From: Mytilus galloprovincialis
Lineage: Eukaryota > Mollusca > Bivalvia > Mytilida > Mytilidae
Assembly: GCF_965363235.1 (NCBI RefSeq)
Contig: NC_134849.1
Coordinates: 14,906,863-14,970,862 of the forward strand
DNA: 64,000 nucleotides
Direction: 5' to 3'
The translations under genes and the position numbers were made by a program. Positions 1-11,156 of the stretch are shown in pieces. How positions within the stretch are numbered: the first letter of the stretch is position 1; each line of letters opens with the position of its first letter. The notes below the pieces were generated by a model. The model was not told where the DNA came from. It saw only the letters and a program-made list of their open reading frames with translations, and ran no database searches.

Positions 1-1837
1 TAAACAAAAAGAAAAGTAATAAATTTATTTTTCAAGATAAGCGATTTAATTTTCCCATTACAATCGAAAGGTTCGACGCTCACAAACATGTGTATTCCCG
101 CCATATACTTGATGTGCCTGTCGCAAGTTGTTGTCACTGTTCATATATGTCCTATATTATGTGTCATAAATGTTATTGTTTTATATAAGGCCTTTTTTTG
201 TTTAAATTGTTTCACATTTTTCATGTTGCATATCGAGCCTTTTAATACTTGCATACTAAACATTGTGCATTTTTGCATTTTTGAGGGGCTTATAGTGACC
301 GATAATAGCATATTTCATGTCATTTTAGTATTTGTAGCTGCTCAATGTAAGAGACACATATTTAACCTTTATAACCGAAGGCGAACTGGATATAAAGGTT
401 CTAGTTTTCTGCTATCATTATTGTATATAAAAGACGGTCATTTAATTTAGAACGTTTAAAGATGTTTGAAAAGTATTTGTTTTCAACTTTGTTGGTTGTG
501 ATATGTCTGATGGAAGATTTTACTAATTGTTCTAGTGACCTGTACTGCTGTGATTTGTCTTTCGGAAGAGACTTATTGTAGCTTTTTAATATATTTCGCA
601 TATCAATCTATTTACCATTGTCAAAAATCTCAGTATCGTCTGCTTCTGCCGAAAATTTTTCCCGAATTGTGTTTTGTGTGTTTCCAGCTTTGGTGCTCCT
701 CATAATATGATATTGGATATTGATGCTGCATGATATAGACTAAGTATCTTTACCATTTTTACTAAGAACTGGCCATATTTTTAATGATAGTTAATGCGAT
801 CCAACAGGTCATCAGCAAATTTAGTCTTAGTAAAATTTATTTTAAGAAGTATTGGCTTGCCATGTTAATGTACTTTTTTGTTTTGCTTAACTGTCCTTGA
901 ATAAATATGAATTCTTTCAAATTCATTTGGAAATGAAACATTCAGTCGTCTCAAATTAAATGTGTTTCGAAAATTTTAAAATAATTGAATATATTTTGAA
1001 AACATGACCATCAGTTTTGATTATTGATTCATGATATAACATTAATTAATGATAACATATATTACGCAATAACCTAAAGAAATTCTACATTGGTTGTCAC
1101 GAATCTACAACCCTTTTTAAATGAAGTTCAAACTATTTTTTAGAATGCATTAATTTTAATTATCTCCACTTGTCTTAATTTTTTCATATCTAAACGAGAA
1201 TGTAAAATGTGAATTTGAATATTTCGCGGATTTGTAAATATATTGCCGCAATTTCAATGTATAATTTTTATATTTTCCTACAATTTAAAATTGAGCCCAG
1301 ACATATAGTTATTTTCAATGATGACCCCGAATCAAACTGTGAAGTAAACAGTAATTTGAACAAAATCGTACGCTTGCAACAGAAACAGGGTACCATAAGA
1401 CTATAAACGTCTAGTATACGTTCATCACTTCGTGTTATCTGTACAACTCTATTCGTCTAGTAGATAGGTCGATTGCAAGATAAAACTGTATTACTCTATA
1501 TCATCTATAGTTAAAATGAACTGTCCGGGAACTCTATTACAAGAAATTATTTAAAGACTGTAAAGAGGAAAACGCTTTTATATGATAATATAAACGGTAC
1601 CAATTTTTCTGCACCAGATGCTCATTTATGATGTTATAAATTTAGCGAATGTTTTGCTAAAGTCCTTTTTTAACGTATTATATTCTATTTACCTCGGAGA
1701 AATTCGAGGACAATACCAAGCTGTTTCCAACACTTTCAAGGACTTCACAATTACTAATCCCGTGCTCATCATCATTTATCTGGCAAGTTTTATTCCATGG
1801 TATTAAGTTGATAGATTGACATACTGTGTTTGTGTTG
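1..1837. other. No supported gene; AT-rich spacer
   Basis: I see no supported gene or classifiable repeat here apart from the weak entry at 401-703. The long reading frame at 88-450 resembles a much-decayed copy of the R1 dispersed repeat (it keeps the order of 'gcctgtcgcaag', a 'catgttgca..gagcctttt' stretch and 'gtgaccgataata'), so it is not taken as a gene. Confidence 0.5.
401..703 (-). pseudogene. Possible decayed coding fragment
   Basis: Reading the minus strand from an ATG at 703, about 100 codons run to 401 with one in-frame stop (TAG near 609). The residues are hydrophilic and lysine, serine and glutamine rich, unlike the phenylalanine and leucine runs that AT-rich noncoding DNA gives here. 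No family was recognised. It could be an old mobile-element open reading frame or chance. Confidence 0.2.
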
Positions 1838-2020
1838 TTCTGTTGCACCACTGTCCCATGATAAGGAGAGGGTTGGGCGCCCGATCATATGTTTAACCAG
1901 CTACATTATATATGTGCCTGTGCCAAGCCAGGAGCCTGTAATTCAATGGTTATCGTTTGTTGCTGTATATCATTTTTTTTTTCAACATTTTTTTACATAA
2001 ATTGTTATAACAGAGATATG
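1838..2020 (+). repeat. Dispersed repeat R1, 5' part
   Basis: This matches the beginning of the R1 family seen more fully at 46.64-47.0, 51.0-51.32 and 57.69-58.05 kb: 'caccactgtccca', 'gggttggg', 'tgtttaacc', 'gtgcctg' and 'ggagcctgtaattca' occur in the same order. It stops before the tandem repeat. R1 has no coding capacity. It is very common in mussel sequence as I recall it; its class is not settled from this window. Confidence 0.7.
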
Positions 2021-2084
2021 TTTCGCCTTTTTGTAATGTTGATTATGCAAATGTTGCAAAAGTTGAAATTAAAATAGCAATAAC

Positions 2085-2932
2085 ATGTTACATAAGTAAT
2101 GCAAATATTCAAATTCAATGAACCATGACTGAGGTACATGGCTAAACAATCTCCATGTAAATGAGATGTGCCAATGTTATAACAACTGCATACCAAATAC
2201 CATTAACTTATAATAAGTTGTTCCCTTTAAACAAACATAAACACACACATTAACTTGTAAACAATGTAAACGTTTCAAAGTCAATGAACCATGAAGAGAG
2301 GGTTGGGCTATATAATCTCCAAGGAAACGATACTTGCAAATGCCAATAAATTTGCATACCAAATATCATTGACTTAACATTAGCAGTTCATCTTAAACTG
2401 ACCTAATCATAAACTAATACATGTAAACTAATCAAAAGTTTCAAAGTCGTTAGACCATGACTGAGGGGACGGGGTCAACTATTCTCCATGGAAATGAGAT
2501 GTGCTAGTTCTTATACAACTGAATACCAATTAATATTGGCCTAGCTACCACTAATGGTTCTCCTTGAACTGAACTAATCACAAAATAATACATGATAACT
2601 TAGCAAAAACTTTTAAAGTCAATAGACCATGACTAAGGAGGTGGAGCCAATTAATCTCCATGGAAATGAAATATGCTAATGCTTATACAACTGCATACCA
2701 CATATCATTGACCTACCACTAGTGGTTCACCATAAGCTGACCTAATTACAAACAAGAACATGTAAAATAAGCAAAAGTTTCAAAGTTAATAGACCATGAC
2801 TGAGTGGGTTTGACCAAACAATATCCATGGAAATGATATGTGCCAATGCTAAAGCAACTGCATACGGAATATGATTGACCTACCCTTGTGGTTCACCATA
2901 AACTAGACCTAATCACAAACTAATACATTGTT
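2085..2932 (+). repeat. Tandem repeat, five units of about 166-172 bp
   Basis: The phrase 'accatgactgag' or a close variant recurs at 2122, 2288, 2454, 2626 and 2793, giving periods of 166, 166, 172 and 167 bp. Each unit also holds 'ctccatggaaatgagatgtgc', 'caactgcatacca', 'cattgacctaccac' and 'ctaatcacaaac'. Units are clearly diverged, so the array is old. Bivalve 'pearl'/Helitron-like elements are known to carry core arrays of about 160 bp, and the junction at 2932 fits that; the assignment is inference. Confidence 0.8.
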
Positions 2933-3172
2933 GACGCCGCCGATGCCGGAAACAGCATAAATATGTCTCGCTTTTTGACTCAGTCAAGGCGAAACAATAA
3001 ATTAGGCCGTTACCCTTCTTGTTTGAAAACTTTTACATATGTCATTTCTGGGACTTTTATAGCTGACGCTTTGCTCACTGTTGCAGGCCGTACAGTGATC
3101 TATAGTTGTTACTTTCTGTGTCATTATGGTCTTTTGTTGGGAGTGTCTCATTGACAATCATAGAACATCTTC
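2933..3172 (+). repeat. Terminal hairpin segment of the tandem-repeat element, joined to R1 3' part
   Basis: Directly after the array comes 'gttgacgccgccgatgccgg' and then a short palindrome ('ttgactcagtcaa') ahead of 'ggcgaaacaa', a layout like a Helitron 3' end. From about 2993 the sequence is the 3' half of R1: 'ttaggccgtta', 'gtcatttctggg', 'ggccgtacagtgatctatag' and 'gtctcattgacaatcat'. The two R1 halves (1838-2020 and 2993-3172) flank the array, which suggests the array element inserted into an R1 copy. Confidence 0.55.
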
Positions 3173-3369
3173 CTATTTTCATATCTATGTTTGTTTTCAG
3201 TTGTCAGAGATATGCTCAAATGAGATAAGAACAAATTGTATGTGCATTCTGGTAAATCCAATCGATATTAATTCTAATTAAGTACAGCTCTTTGTAAGAA
3301 CCAGGCAGAGTGCGATACATGAAGGTTTCAGATTTTATCTATAGTTGACCTAGTAGAAGCAATAAATGA

Positions 3370-5215
3370 ATACTGCTCAAAAAATAATTTTGGGTGGGAA
3401 AATATGAGTGGTTGCCATGGTAACGGAAACACTATTTTTTGGTAAATAAGCATGGTAAAATCTTTCAAAAATCAGCTAAATCACCACAATTCAGATCCTG
3501 ATTATGAATAGAATCATGCATTTTCCATTAATGTTCATATGTAACATTGATACAACTTGGTTTAAGCTTCATTTTCTTGAAGATTGCATGTCAACCAAAT
3601 TTGTAATTTTTTTTAAAAATTTTGCCAAAAAATGCATATTTACAACTTTTCTGAAATTGGGATTTTTGCAAAATTATCAAATTTTCTCTGGTGTTTTTCA
3701 GAAAAGTGCAAATGTGTACAGAATAGTTTGCACTATAGTTATGAAGTTTGGATACTTCTTTACCAAATTAAATAAAAAAATGCGTGGGATTTTCTTTACT
3801 TTTATCACCATAGCAACCGATTTTTTCCTTGGAAACGGAGTTTTTATTTGCAGAATATTGCAGTTTAAGAGCTTAAATGTCCTGTATTGTTTTATAACCG
3901 ATAAGAAAATACATAAAAGCTAACGAAAACTTTAAATTACTATCTTCAAGTGTTGTTGATTTCAATTATTACCATAGAAACACATATTATCCATAGCAAC
4001 ATCCACTCTATAACTGCATCATTAGAAATTTATGTAAAAAATACATATATAGACTGAGGATGTTTATTTTCAAATTGGAATATGACTTCATGCTTTGCTT
4101 CACTCAGTTTTTTTCTGTTCTTTTTATAAGGTTCAATAAATGTAATATATAATGTAATATTGGGGTTTGGGGTGGCGGGGGAGGGGGGGGGTGATTAGAG
4201 AAAAGGGGGGTTAGGTTTATTTTTTAAAGATACCATAAATGTAGATTCTTGAAAAGAGAACGTTTGGTCGGAGAGACTGATTATAAATAGAATCATGTTT
4301 TTTCAGAAAATTCATACATTACATCGATATAAATTGATTTTAGCTTCAGAACTTAATTAAGGTACATTGTAGTTCGCTTATCATGTTTTGGGATTTTTGT
4401 CAGATTTTCGAAAACCTCAGGTTTTATTCATTTGAAATCCCTAAAAAAAATTGGCATTGACCCCCATTTATCTTTCTATAAATATTTTACATGTATAATG
4501 ATAAGCCATCTATAGAAGTCTTATAAAATTTAAATTATTCTTTGATAGTTTTTGAGAATGTTAACTTGTCAATGATAAAGCTATGAAAAGTCAAGAGAGA
4601 ATATTTTCCTGTCAAAATTTCAATGGTTAATATCAAACAAGCACATTGACCTGTATATTTGTTTTACTCTTTTGATTCCTTTATTAATCCTCTATCGATA
4701 TTAACTAGTTAATTAATTTGAAACTGAGAACCGTACTTGCTTCAGATTGCAGTTCAACCCGACTTTTAGGGGGTTTTTTTTTATTAAAATATACAAAAAA
4801 AATACCAAAAAACACATATTTTCATTTTTTCTGAATCATGGAGTTTTGTGAAATTATTAAATTTTCTCATGTGTTCTTTTTTTTTTTTTTTTTTGAAATT
4901 GCAAATAAGTAGAGCATAGCTAGCATTGTAGTAACAAAGTTTGAATACTACTTGACCAAAATAAATAGAATATTGTGTGAGGCTCTCTTGAATTTATCAC
5001 CATATTAACGTATTTTCCCCTTGAAAACAGAGTTATTATTTGTTGAATTCTGTAGTATAAGGAATTAAATGTTCCCAATTGTTTCCAAACCTTTATGAAA
5101 ATACATAGAAGCTTATATATACTCTAAATCTAAACTACAACAGTTAAGTATTATTTCAACAGTTGTCATGGTAACAAATATCGCCCATAACAACATCCAC
5201 TCATAAGATATATAA
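3370..5215 (+). repeat. Diverged direct duplication, about 0.7-0.9 kb units
   Basis: Two related segments lie in tandem. Unit 1 runs from about 3497 to 4012 and unit 2 from about 4279 to 5208. Shared landmarks are 'ctgattat.aatagaatcatg' (3499 and 4279), 'tcaaattttctc.ggtgtt' against 'ttaaattttctcatgtgtt', 'tatcaccata', and 'cat.gcaacatccactc' (3991 and 5187). Unit 2 has about 380 extra bases after its start. The frame 3504-3923 lies in unit 1, is not kept in unit 2 and is not called a gene. A G-rich run sits near 4170-4215. Confidence 0.6.
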
Positions 5216-5419
5216 TATGATTTTGTGTTAAAAAAAAAATTATAATTATGTTAATAATTTTCAATTTTCTAATGGGAATATAACTGCATGCTTTAATCTG
5301 TTTAACTCTCAGTCCTGTCTTTGCTCAATGAGAAGACTCAACAAATTTGAATATATACACTGTGGGGAAGGAGTGAGGTTGGGTAGTTTTTGTTTGAACA
5401 TTTCATAGATCCTTGTCAG

Positions 5420-5640
5420 GAAAATTGAGAGGTTTAGCTATAAAACCAGGTTTAATATACCATTTTCTACATAAGAAAATGCCTGTATCAAGTCAGTACT
5501 ATATGACGGTCTTTATCTATTCGTTTGATGTGTTTGAGCTTTTGATTTTGTCATTTGCTAAAGAGACTTTCTGTTTAGAATTATCCTCAGTATATTTTGT
5601 TTTATTACTTTTTCCTACAACATTTAATTTGGTTTCACTC
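5420..5640 (+). repeat. Dispersed repeat R2
   Basis: Family marked by 'ataaaaccaggtttaat', 'ccattttctacataagaaaatgcctgta.caagtcag', 'tattcgtttgatgtgtttgagcttttgattttg.cattt' and 'gagactttc'. Other copies lie at 32.73-32.89 kb (plus) and 23.53-23.76 kb (minus), with related fragments near 48.4-48.6 kb. The long frame inside is incidental. Confidence 0.65.
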
Positions 5641-7140
5641 TGGTAATCTATAATTATTCATGAAATGTTACTAACAGATGATGAACTTCAATAGCACATT
5701 CTAAATTTTGTTAAGGTCAGTATAAAATTTGAAAGTATTGCTCCGATAATATAATGTCTTTTACAAATGAGAAAAAATTAAGAAATTTTGGCAAAATTCT
5801 TATTTTCCTAGCGCAATAACTCTCACAAACAGCTAGAGACCCAACTTGAAATCTTATTTATAAATATAAGCTTACAAACCGATAATAGAAACATTTGGTT
5901 TAAGCATCACGGGTAGTAAGGTCGTCATATCAAGGAGCGTTTAGTACAGTGATTTTGTCATAGTTTGGATAAGTTTGACATGGTTAATTTATGTTACTTC
6001 CCTTAACTATTGCCTCAGTTCTATTCACACGAGCAGATGAAAAGCAAATAAGATGTTTGAATCCGTATTTGAGGTCGAACGATCTACATTGGAATTATTG
6101 TTTCACGAAATTAATGCAGAATAAGCAATATATCGGAATTGCTATGGTTTGGTTAAGCGATTGACATGGTTCGGTTAAGAGTCTAAAAATTTGTTTGATA
6201 GAGCCTGTTATTGAACGCAGTTACAATATATATTTACTGCCCAAGAAGAAAAACAGCTTGTTTAAGGTCAAGGATCAGTAAATAAACTAGTCCATAGATT
6301 TTTTTAAAACTTAGAACTCAATTAGATATTGAAAATATACATCAGAAAATGTAAAAAAAGTATATGTCACCGACTTCATTTTCAAGAAAAATCCATTTTT
6401 AAAATGGTCCGAGAGGGTACTACATGTATATATTACATTGAATATTATAGGGTAAATCTATATTTTTCTTCTACAATTTTTGGTTTCTGGTATAAATCAC
6501 GAGAACCGCTCCATAGAGTTTTTTTAAATTTAATATTTGTTTCCTCTTTGTCTTACGAATTAGATGATATTAAAAAAAATATGGTCACCGACTTCGTTTT
6601 CCCTGTAGAAGCGACGCAAACCCAACATTTTGACAAAAAAAAAAAACATCAAAATTCGTGACGTAGTAATTTTTATTACGTAACGTCAAGTTATCATGCT
6701 TATAATTTCCAACGTTCTTCGTGTTGATTATGCACGATGATTATGTGTTTCGTATTGATAGATTCTTTTTATCATAAGAGTCTGGATAATTATGACATAA
6801 ATTTTTATTTAGTATTACCAATATTCTTTATTCTTTATATTTTAGCACCTCATTATACACTTTTTCTTTTTTTTTTTTTTGCATTTTATTCTGCAATTTT
6901 TGCCCATTATTCTGTATTCCGTAAACCCTAATCAGACTCTTTTTTATGGAACATTTTAAAAAAGAAATTATAGGTTGTAAAAAATGTGATAAATGTATGT
7001 ACATTATCAATATACATATCTAAAACAATTACTAATTCAGACAAAAATACGTTGTAAGTACATGAACGCAAAAATGGTAAAATCTTAAAAAAAGAAATCA
7101 TCAGGGTTACTGTCTACAAGTTGACGCAATAAAAGATGTA
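5641..7140. other. No gene seen; AT-rich spacer
   Basis: Only low-complexity AT-rich sequence was seen. The frames at 6329-6661, 6737-6931 and 6828-7010 are dominated by homopolymer runs and show no family likeness. Confidence 0.5.
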
Positions 7141-7144
7141 ATTG

Positions 7145-7262
7145 AAGCTTTATTTTTTATGCCCCCTCAACTACCCCTGTACGTCTGTCCGTCCGTCATT
7201 CCGTCCGTCCCCCTTTATAGTTTATAGTTATTCCGCAAAACATCTACAGTTTGAATCCTAGA
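7145..7262 (+). repeat. Short dispersed repeat with (GTCC)n tract
   Basis: The stretch 'tatgccccctcaactacccc' followed by 'gtctgtccgtccgtcattccgtccgtcc' is a common bivalve repeat beginning followed by a short tetranucleotide run. No coding capacity. Confidence 0.5.
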
Positions 7263-8405
7263 ACGTACTTTGCTGTCTGTTTGCATGTGGTCTGGGTTTT
7301 GATCGTGATTAATATTTGCTCTAATGAGAGATAGTTGAACTTTGTCATGTAACAAACATGCGGAACATGTAAAAGCTTGTGTTTTGGTACTATATCACGA
7401 CAGAACGTGTTCTGTCTATATACTGCTGCTTAACATCGCATATATAACAAACATTATATCAATGATTCTACAAATACTTGAAAAAGTGTCGTGTGGTTAT
7501 TTGTGCATCTTCAAGTTAACAAGTAAAACACGCAGACAAACACGCAGACAAACATCTTTGTTAATATCTTTTTTGTTCTGTATAAAATTTATTGTATACA
7601 AGTCTACAAAAACGTTTTAAAAAGTTTACTAAATGGTTATTGTTCCATAAGTGTACATATGTATGCTCGAAGTATATATAGATTCAGTACATGATACACA
7701 ACATGCGACAAATAAAGGGGGAGGGGTAGTAATGACAGGAAACTAAATTAAACCAAGGCTTTGATGAATGTAAACTTTAATAAAACTGGAAGTTACATAA
7801 GGGGAACAGGAAAATAAGAATATATTGCATCACTTACAACAACCTTTAAATTGACCAGTGATTTTTTATTCATTACTGACCAGCAATACCGAGATAATCC
7901 AACGATTTCTAAGGGTCCATATGAAGTGTGGACCTACATGTTCTTTATCTTTAGATATAACGCTTATTCTGTAAAATCTTCAATTAACGATTTTGTAAAA
8001 TTCTGTACATGGTCTACACTATTTTCCGTTGTTATTTTTTATAATTTTGCAAACTTTTTTGTTCAATTTTGACATTCGCCAGTATCCGTTATTCTGCAAC
8101 TCCCTTTGAGATCTAATTATATGTGACAATAAATTATTGTGCTTCTCTCTCTGAATTTCGCTTTCTCTCAAGACATTTGTAGTCTTTGTAGTACAGTGTA
8201 TTTTCCAGAAAATACATCGTGTAAAAACAATTCCGAGGAAACCAAATTAACGGAGGTTGAGACATGACAGATGTACATATTTATGTTTGATATGTCTACA
8301 ATCCCCCCTCCCCTTTCCCCCCAACCGAAAAAAAACAAGAAAAAAACAATCGTACACAGGCTGAGACATGACTGGTAATATTGTGTTTTGTTATTTAGTC
8401 TATCT
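7263..8405. other. No gene seen
   Basis: Nothing supported. Frames at 7342-7620 and 7851-8072 lack splice context and family likeness. A short direct repeat (cacgcagacaaa, twice) lies near 7530. Confidence 0.45.
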
Positions 8406-8409
8406 ACAC

Positions 8410-9112
8410 AGATGATGGGGGCCTTAAACGGGACTCCGGGATCGGGTGTTTTTCAGCACGGAATTTCGGGATTGATCCTTTATGGATCCGGTTATTCTTT
8501 TTGTGAGTTCGTGGTATAGTGGTTAAGACCGATGGCTACAGTGCTGAAGGTCCCGAGTTCGATTCTCACTCGGGGTGCTAAAAATATCAGCACATCAGAA
8601 GGATAATTTTCACCCTCTCACACACATCTCTGGTACCCAGACCGGAGTTTAAACTAGAATGGGTACTTTGGGGGCCTCGGTTGGTCAAAGTTGCCCCTTA
8701 CTTTGACCTGGAGATCAATCTTCTGATATCTCTCTGGTTTGTCTGTTTCCACCGAGTGGCCTGGTGGTTCTCTCCGAGTACTTCGGCTTCCTCCACCACA
8801 ATAACAGACTGCCCGGTGTCCTAGCACTCCCTTTGTGTTGGGTGGGGATTGATTGTCCTTGTAAAAATAATTGTCGTATAAATATACGTTAGTGACACAT
8901 CTCCATTAATCCCGTTAGGGAGTGTACATGGATGCCACTGTACCCTCGCAGCTTTCGAGGGGTTCTTCGGATATCGGAGGCATTTACCAGTACATACATA
9001 CATACATACATTTCGGTATGGCGGGATTGAAATTTCTATAAATTCGGGACCTCGGGATTTCATGTTTTTAAGTCCGGGATTTCGGGATCAGGACCCCCTG
9101 CACCCCGTCAAA
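8410..9112 (+). repeat. R3 'cgggatttcggga' repeat, split by a SINE
   Basis: The left part (8410-8502: 'gggactccgggatcgggtgt', 'atttcgggattga', 'ggatccggtt') and the right part (9012-9112: 'ggcgggattgaaatttc', 'cctcgggatttcatgttttt', 'tccgggatttcgggatcagg') together match the uninterrupted inverted copy at 10398-10570. The 0.5 kb between them is the SINE in the next entry. Confidence 0.75.
8503..9011 (+). mobile_element. tRNA-derived SINE
   Basis: The head carries RNA polymerase III box A (TGGTATAGTGG, about 8512) and box B (GTTCGATTC, about 8559) spaced as in a tRNA gene, within 'cccgagttcgattctcactcggggtg'. The body continues for 450 bp with a conserved-looking core ('ccgagtggcctggtggttctc', 'cttcggcttcctccaccac') and ends in a (CATA)n tail at 8994-9011. 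The tRNA-like part cannot fold as a normal tRNA with an acceptor stem, so this is a SINE and not a tRNA gene. It sits inside R3 and so is younger than that R3 copy. Confidence 0.8.
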
Positions 9113-9539
9113 TGTATATCATATTAAGATGTCTTTTTCTTTTTAATTTTCTTTTGGCCTTGTGTTGTTGTCTGGTTGCTGTCTTATTGAAGTACTGATT
9201 ACTTACGGGATTTACATTTAACTTTAGGTACTGAAAGTCTGTGACACTGTGCATAATTTTCAGTCGGTATATATAGTAGTACTGTGATATAGAGGTGATC
9301 GATATAATCTCGTTCTCAACCTTCAAGTTTTATGAGTGAAATAGAATTGAGAACAGTTCTATTGTATATTTGAGATGCTACTTTCAGCTAGGGTACATTT
9401 TTTTTATTCGGTTAATTTTTACCCATATATATATATAACAATTTCCTTTGAGGAGACAACCATACGAATCAATACTATTAGGATACTAACAAGCCCTGTA
9501 TAAATCTTCAAACCATTCAAACTTCATATACTACTAGAA
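9113..9539. other. No gene seen
   Basis: AT-rich spacer. The minus-strand frame 9108-9326 has no recognisable likeness. Confidence 0.45.
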
Positions 9540-10225
9540 CACACCCGCGAAATCGCGGGCATTCAGAGCGTATTTGAAAGATGTAAAGTGTTGTAGGAAG
9601 AATTTTGTAAAAGATTTAATGACTTGAGAATTTAAGGAAAAGTATCAAAAGTCATAGGTACTTGGGGACAGGAAAATGTTTTTTTTAACCCTCCTCCTTT
9701 ATTTCCAAAATTCCCATTTTTTGTTTTCTATTAATTTCATTATGAACATACAGTTAGTGTACATGTATTATGAACATTCCAGTTAGGAGCCTGTAATTCA
9801 GTGGTTAAGTGATATTTGTTTTTCGTTCTTTTTTTGTACATAAATAAGGCTGTTAGTTTTCTCATTTGAATTGTTTTACATTGTCATTTCGGGGCCTTTT
9901 ATATCAGACTATGCAGTATCGGCTTTTGCTTATTGTTAAAGGCCGTAAGGTGACCTTTAAATGTTAATTTCGGTGTCATTTTGGTCTCTTGTGGAGAGCT
10001 GTCTCATTGGCATTCATACCACATCTTTTTTTTTGTAAAACATTTAGTGACTTGAGAATTTCAGAAAAGGTATCAAAAGTCATAGGTAATTCGGGACAGG
10101 ATAATTGTTTTTTCTAGCCCGGCTCCTCCTTTTTCCACAAAAAAATCCTTTTTTTTTTGTTTGTTTTCTATTAATTTTAATGACATATGAATAATTTTAG
10201 CGCTTATCTGTATATTATGAACATT
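9540..10225 (+). repeat. Direct repeat pair flanking an R1 copy
   Basis: A segment of about 180-190 bp occurs at 9600-9782 and again at 10034-10225 ('tttaatgacttgagaattt' / 'tttagtgacttgagaattt', 'tatcaaaagtcataggta', 'gggacagga', 'gttttctattaattt', 'tattatgaacatt'). Between them (9783-10033) lies an R1 copy running from 'aggagcctgtaattcagtgg' to 'cattcataccacatctt'. The left copy is preceded by a short palindrome, 'cccgcgaaatcgcggg' (9544-9559). Confidence 0.65.
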
Positions 10226-10397
10226 CATTAAAGGGGGGTCGGGGCAGAGGCGGATTTAGGGGGCCCGGCCCCCCTTTTCTGGAAAATAATTGGTTGCTTA
10301 TATAGGGAATCACTGAAGCATGACCGGAGCGGGACCCTCTTAGGCAGTCAACGGGCCCCTGCGTATGAAAATTTCTGGATCCACCACTGCGGAGGGG
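10226..10397. repeat. GC-rich 'ggcggat..ggatccacc' fold-back repeat
   Basis: A GC-rich island in AT-rich DNA: 'cagaggcggatttagggggc' on the left and 'tctggatccaccactg' on the right are imperfect inverted ends. It resembles the element at 40232-40382. The minus-strand frame 10215-10589 that crosses it is an artefact of the repeat. Confidence 0.5.
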
Positions 10398-10570
10398 CCC
10401 TGATCCCAATATCCCGGGCTTGAAAACATGAAATCCCGAGGTTCTGAATTTATTATACAAATTAAATATCTCGACATCCCGAAATTCGAAAAAAGAAATC
10501 CCGGATCCCGAAATGGTCAATCCTGAAATTTCGATCTTAAAAACACCCGTTCCAGACGTTCCGAAAGTGT
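10398..10570 (-). repeat. R3 repeat, uninterrupted inverted copy
   Basis: On the minus strand this reads 'ggaacgggtgtttttaagat', 'aaatttcaggattgacc', 'ggatccgggatttc', 'cctcgggatttcatgttttc' and 'gggatattgggatcaggg', colinear with the two R3 halves at 8410-8502 and 9012-9112. It shows what the R3 site looks like without the SINE. Confidence 0.7.
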
Positions 10571-10573
10571 ATT

Positions 10574-11156
10574 TTCTTTTTACAGTCAATTCTCAGTTTA
10601 GTTTAATAATTGATCCACAGCGGTCATTGATATATTATTCAGACCCTCTCTATTAAATAAACCCTGTGACTGTATTTGCTTCAAAGTAAAAAGAAAAACG
10701 CAAACCGGAGGTTTAATCTGACTTAAATTTCGTCCAATGACGGATATAAGACAGAAAATACACTGTATTTGTAGTATTAATGTATGTTCAAAGTATACAG
10801 AAAAACGCAAACCGGAAGTCTAATCTGACTTAACATTTCGCCCAATGACGGAAACATATCCGTACGTCTTTTTTCTCGTTTTTCACCCAAAATAACTCAA
10901 TCTGAATAATCATATGAATGGATGACAAATGCGATTATGCACTGTACCCATAGGACACAGATACATGATGATTAATTTATTGTGGAAAGAAGAGAAGCGA
11001 CACCCAAAATGAGGTCTTCTTTTTACAGTCAATTCTCAGTTTAGTTTAAATAATTGATCCACAGCGGTCATTGATATATTATTCAGACCCTCTCTATTAA
11101 ATAAACCCTGTGACTGTATTTGCTTCAAAGTAAAAAGAAAAACGCAAACCGGAGGT
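10574..11156 (+). repeat. Direct duplication of about 139 bp, 443 bp apart
   Basis: Copy 1 is 10574-10712 and copy 2 is 11017-11156. Both run from 'ttctttttacagtcaattct' to 'aaaacgcaaaccggaggt' and look identical apart from one inserted A ('gtttaataatt' against 'gtttaaataatt'). A shorter related piece, 'aaaacgcaaaccggaagtct', recurs at 10801-10850. Near identity suggests a recent event. Confidence 0.85.

Noticed and set aside
2085..2932. CRISPR-like array
   Set aside because: Units of about 170 bp are diverged along their whole length, without short constant repeats and unique spacers; eukaryotic setting.
3504..3923. 139-codon plus-strand frame rich in phenylalanine
   Set aside because: AT-driven composition, and the frame is not kept in the duplicated unit at 4.3-5.2 kb.
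8505..8580. A tRNA gene
   Set aside because: A and B boxes are present, but there is no pairing acceptor stem and the sequence continues into a 450 bp SINE body with a simple-repeat tail.
10215..10589. 124-codon minus-strand frame
   Set aside because: It runs through two dispersed repeats (the ggcggat fold-back and R3), so its glycine and serine pattern comes from repeat sequence.
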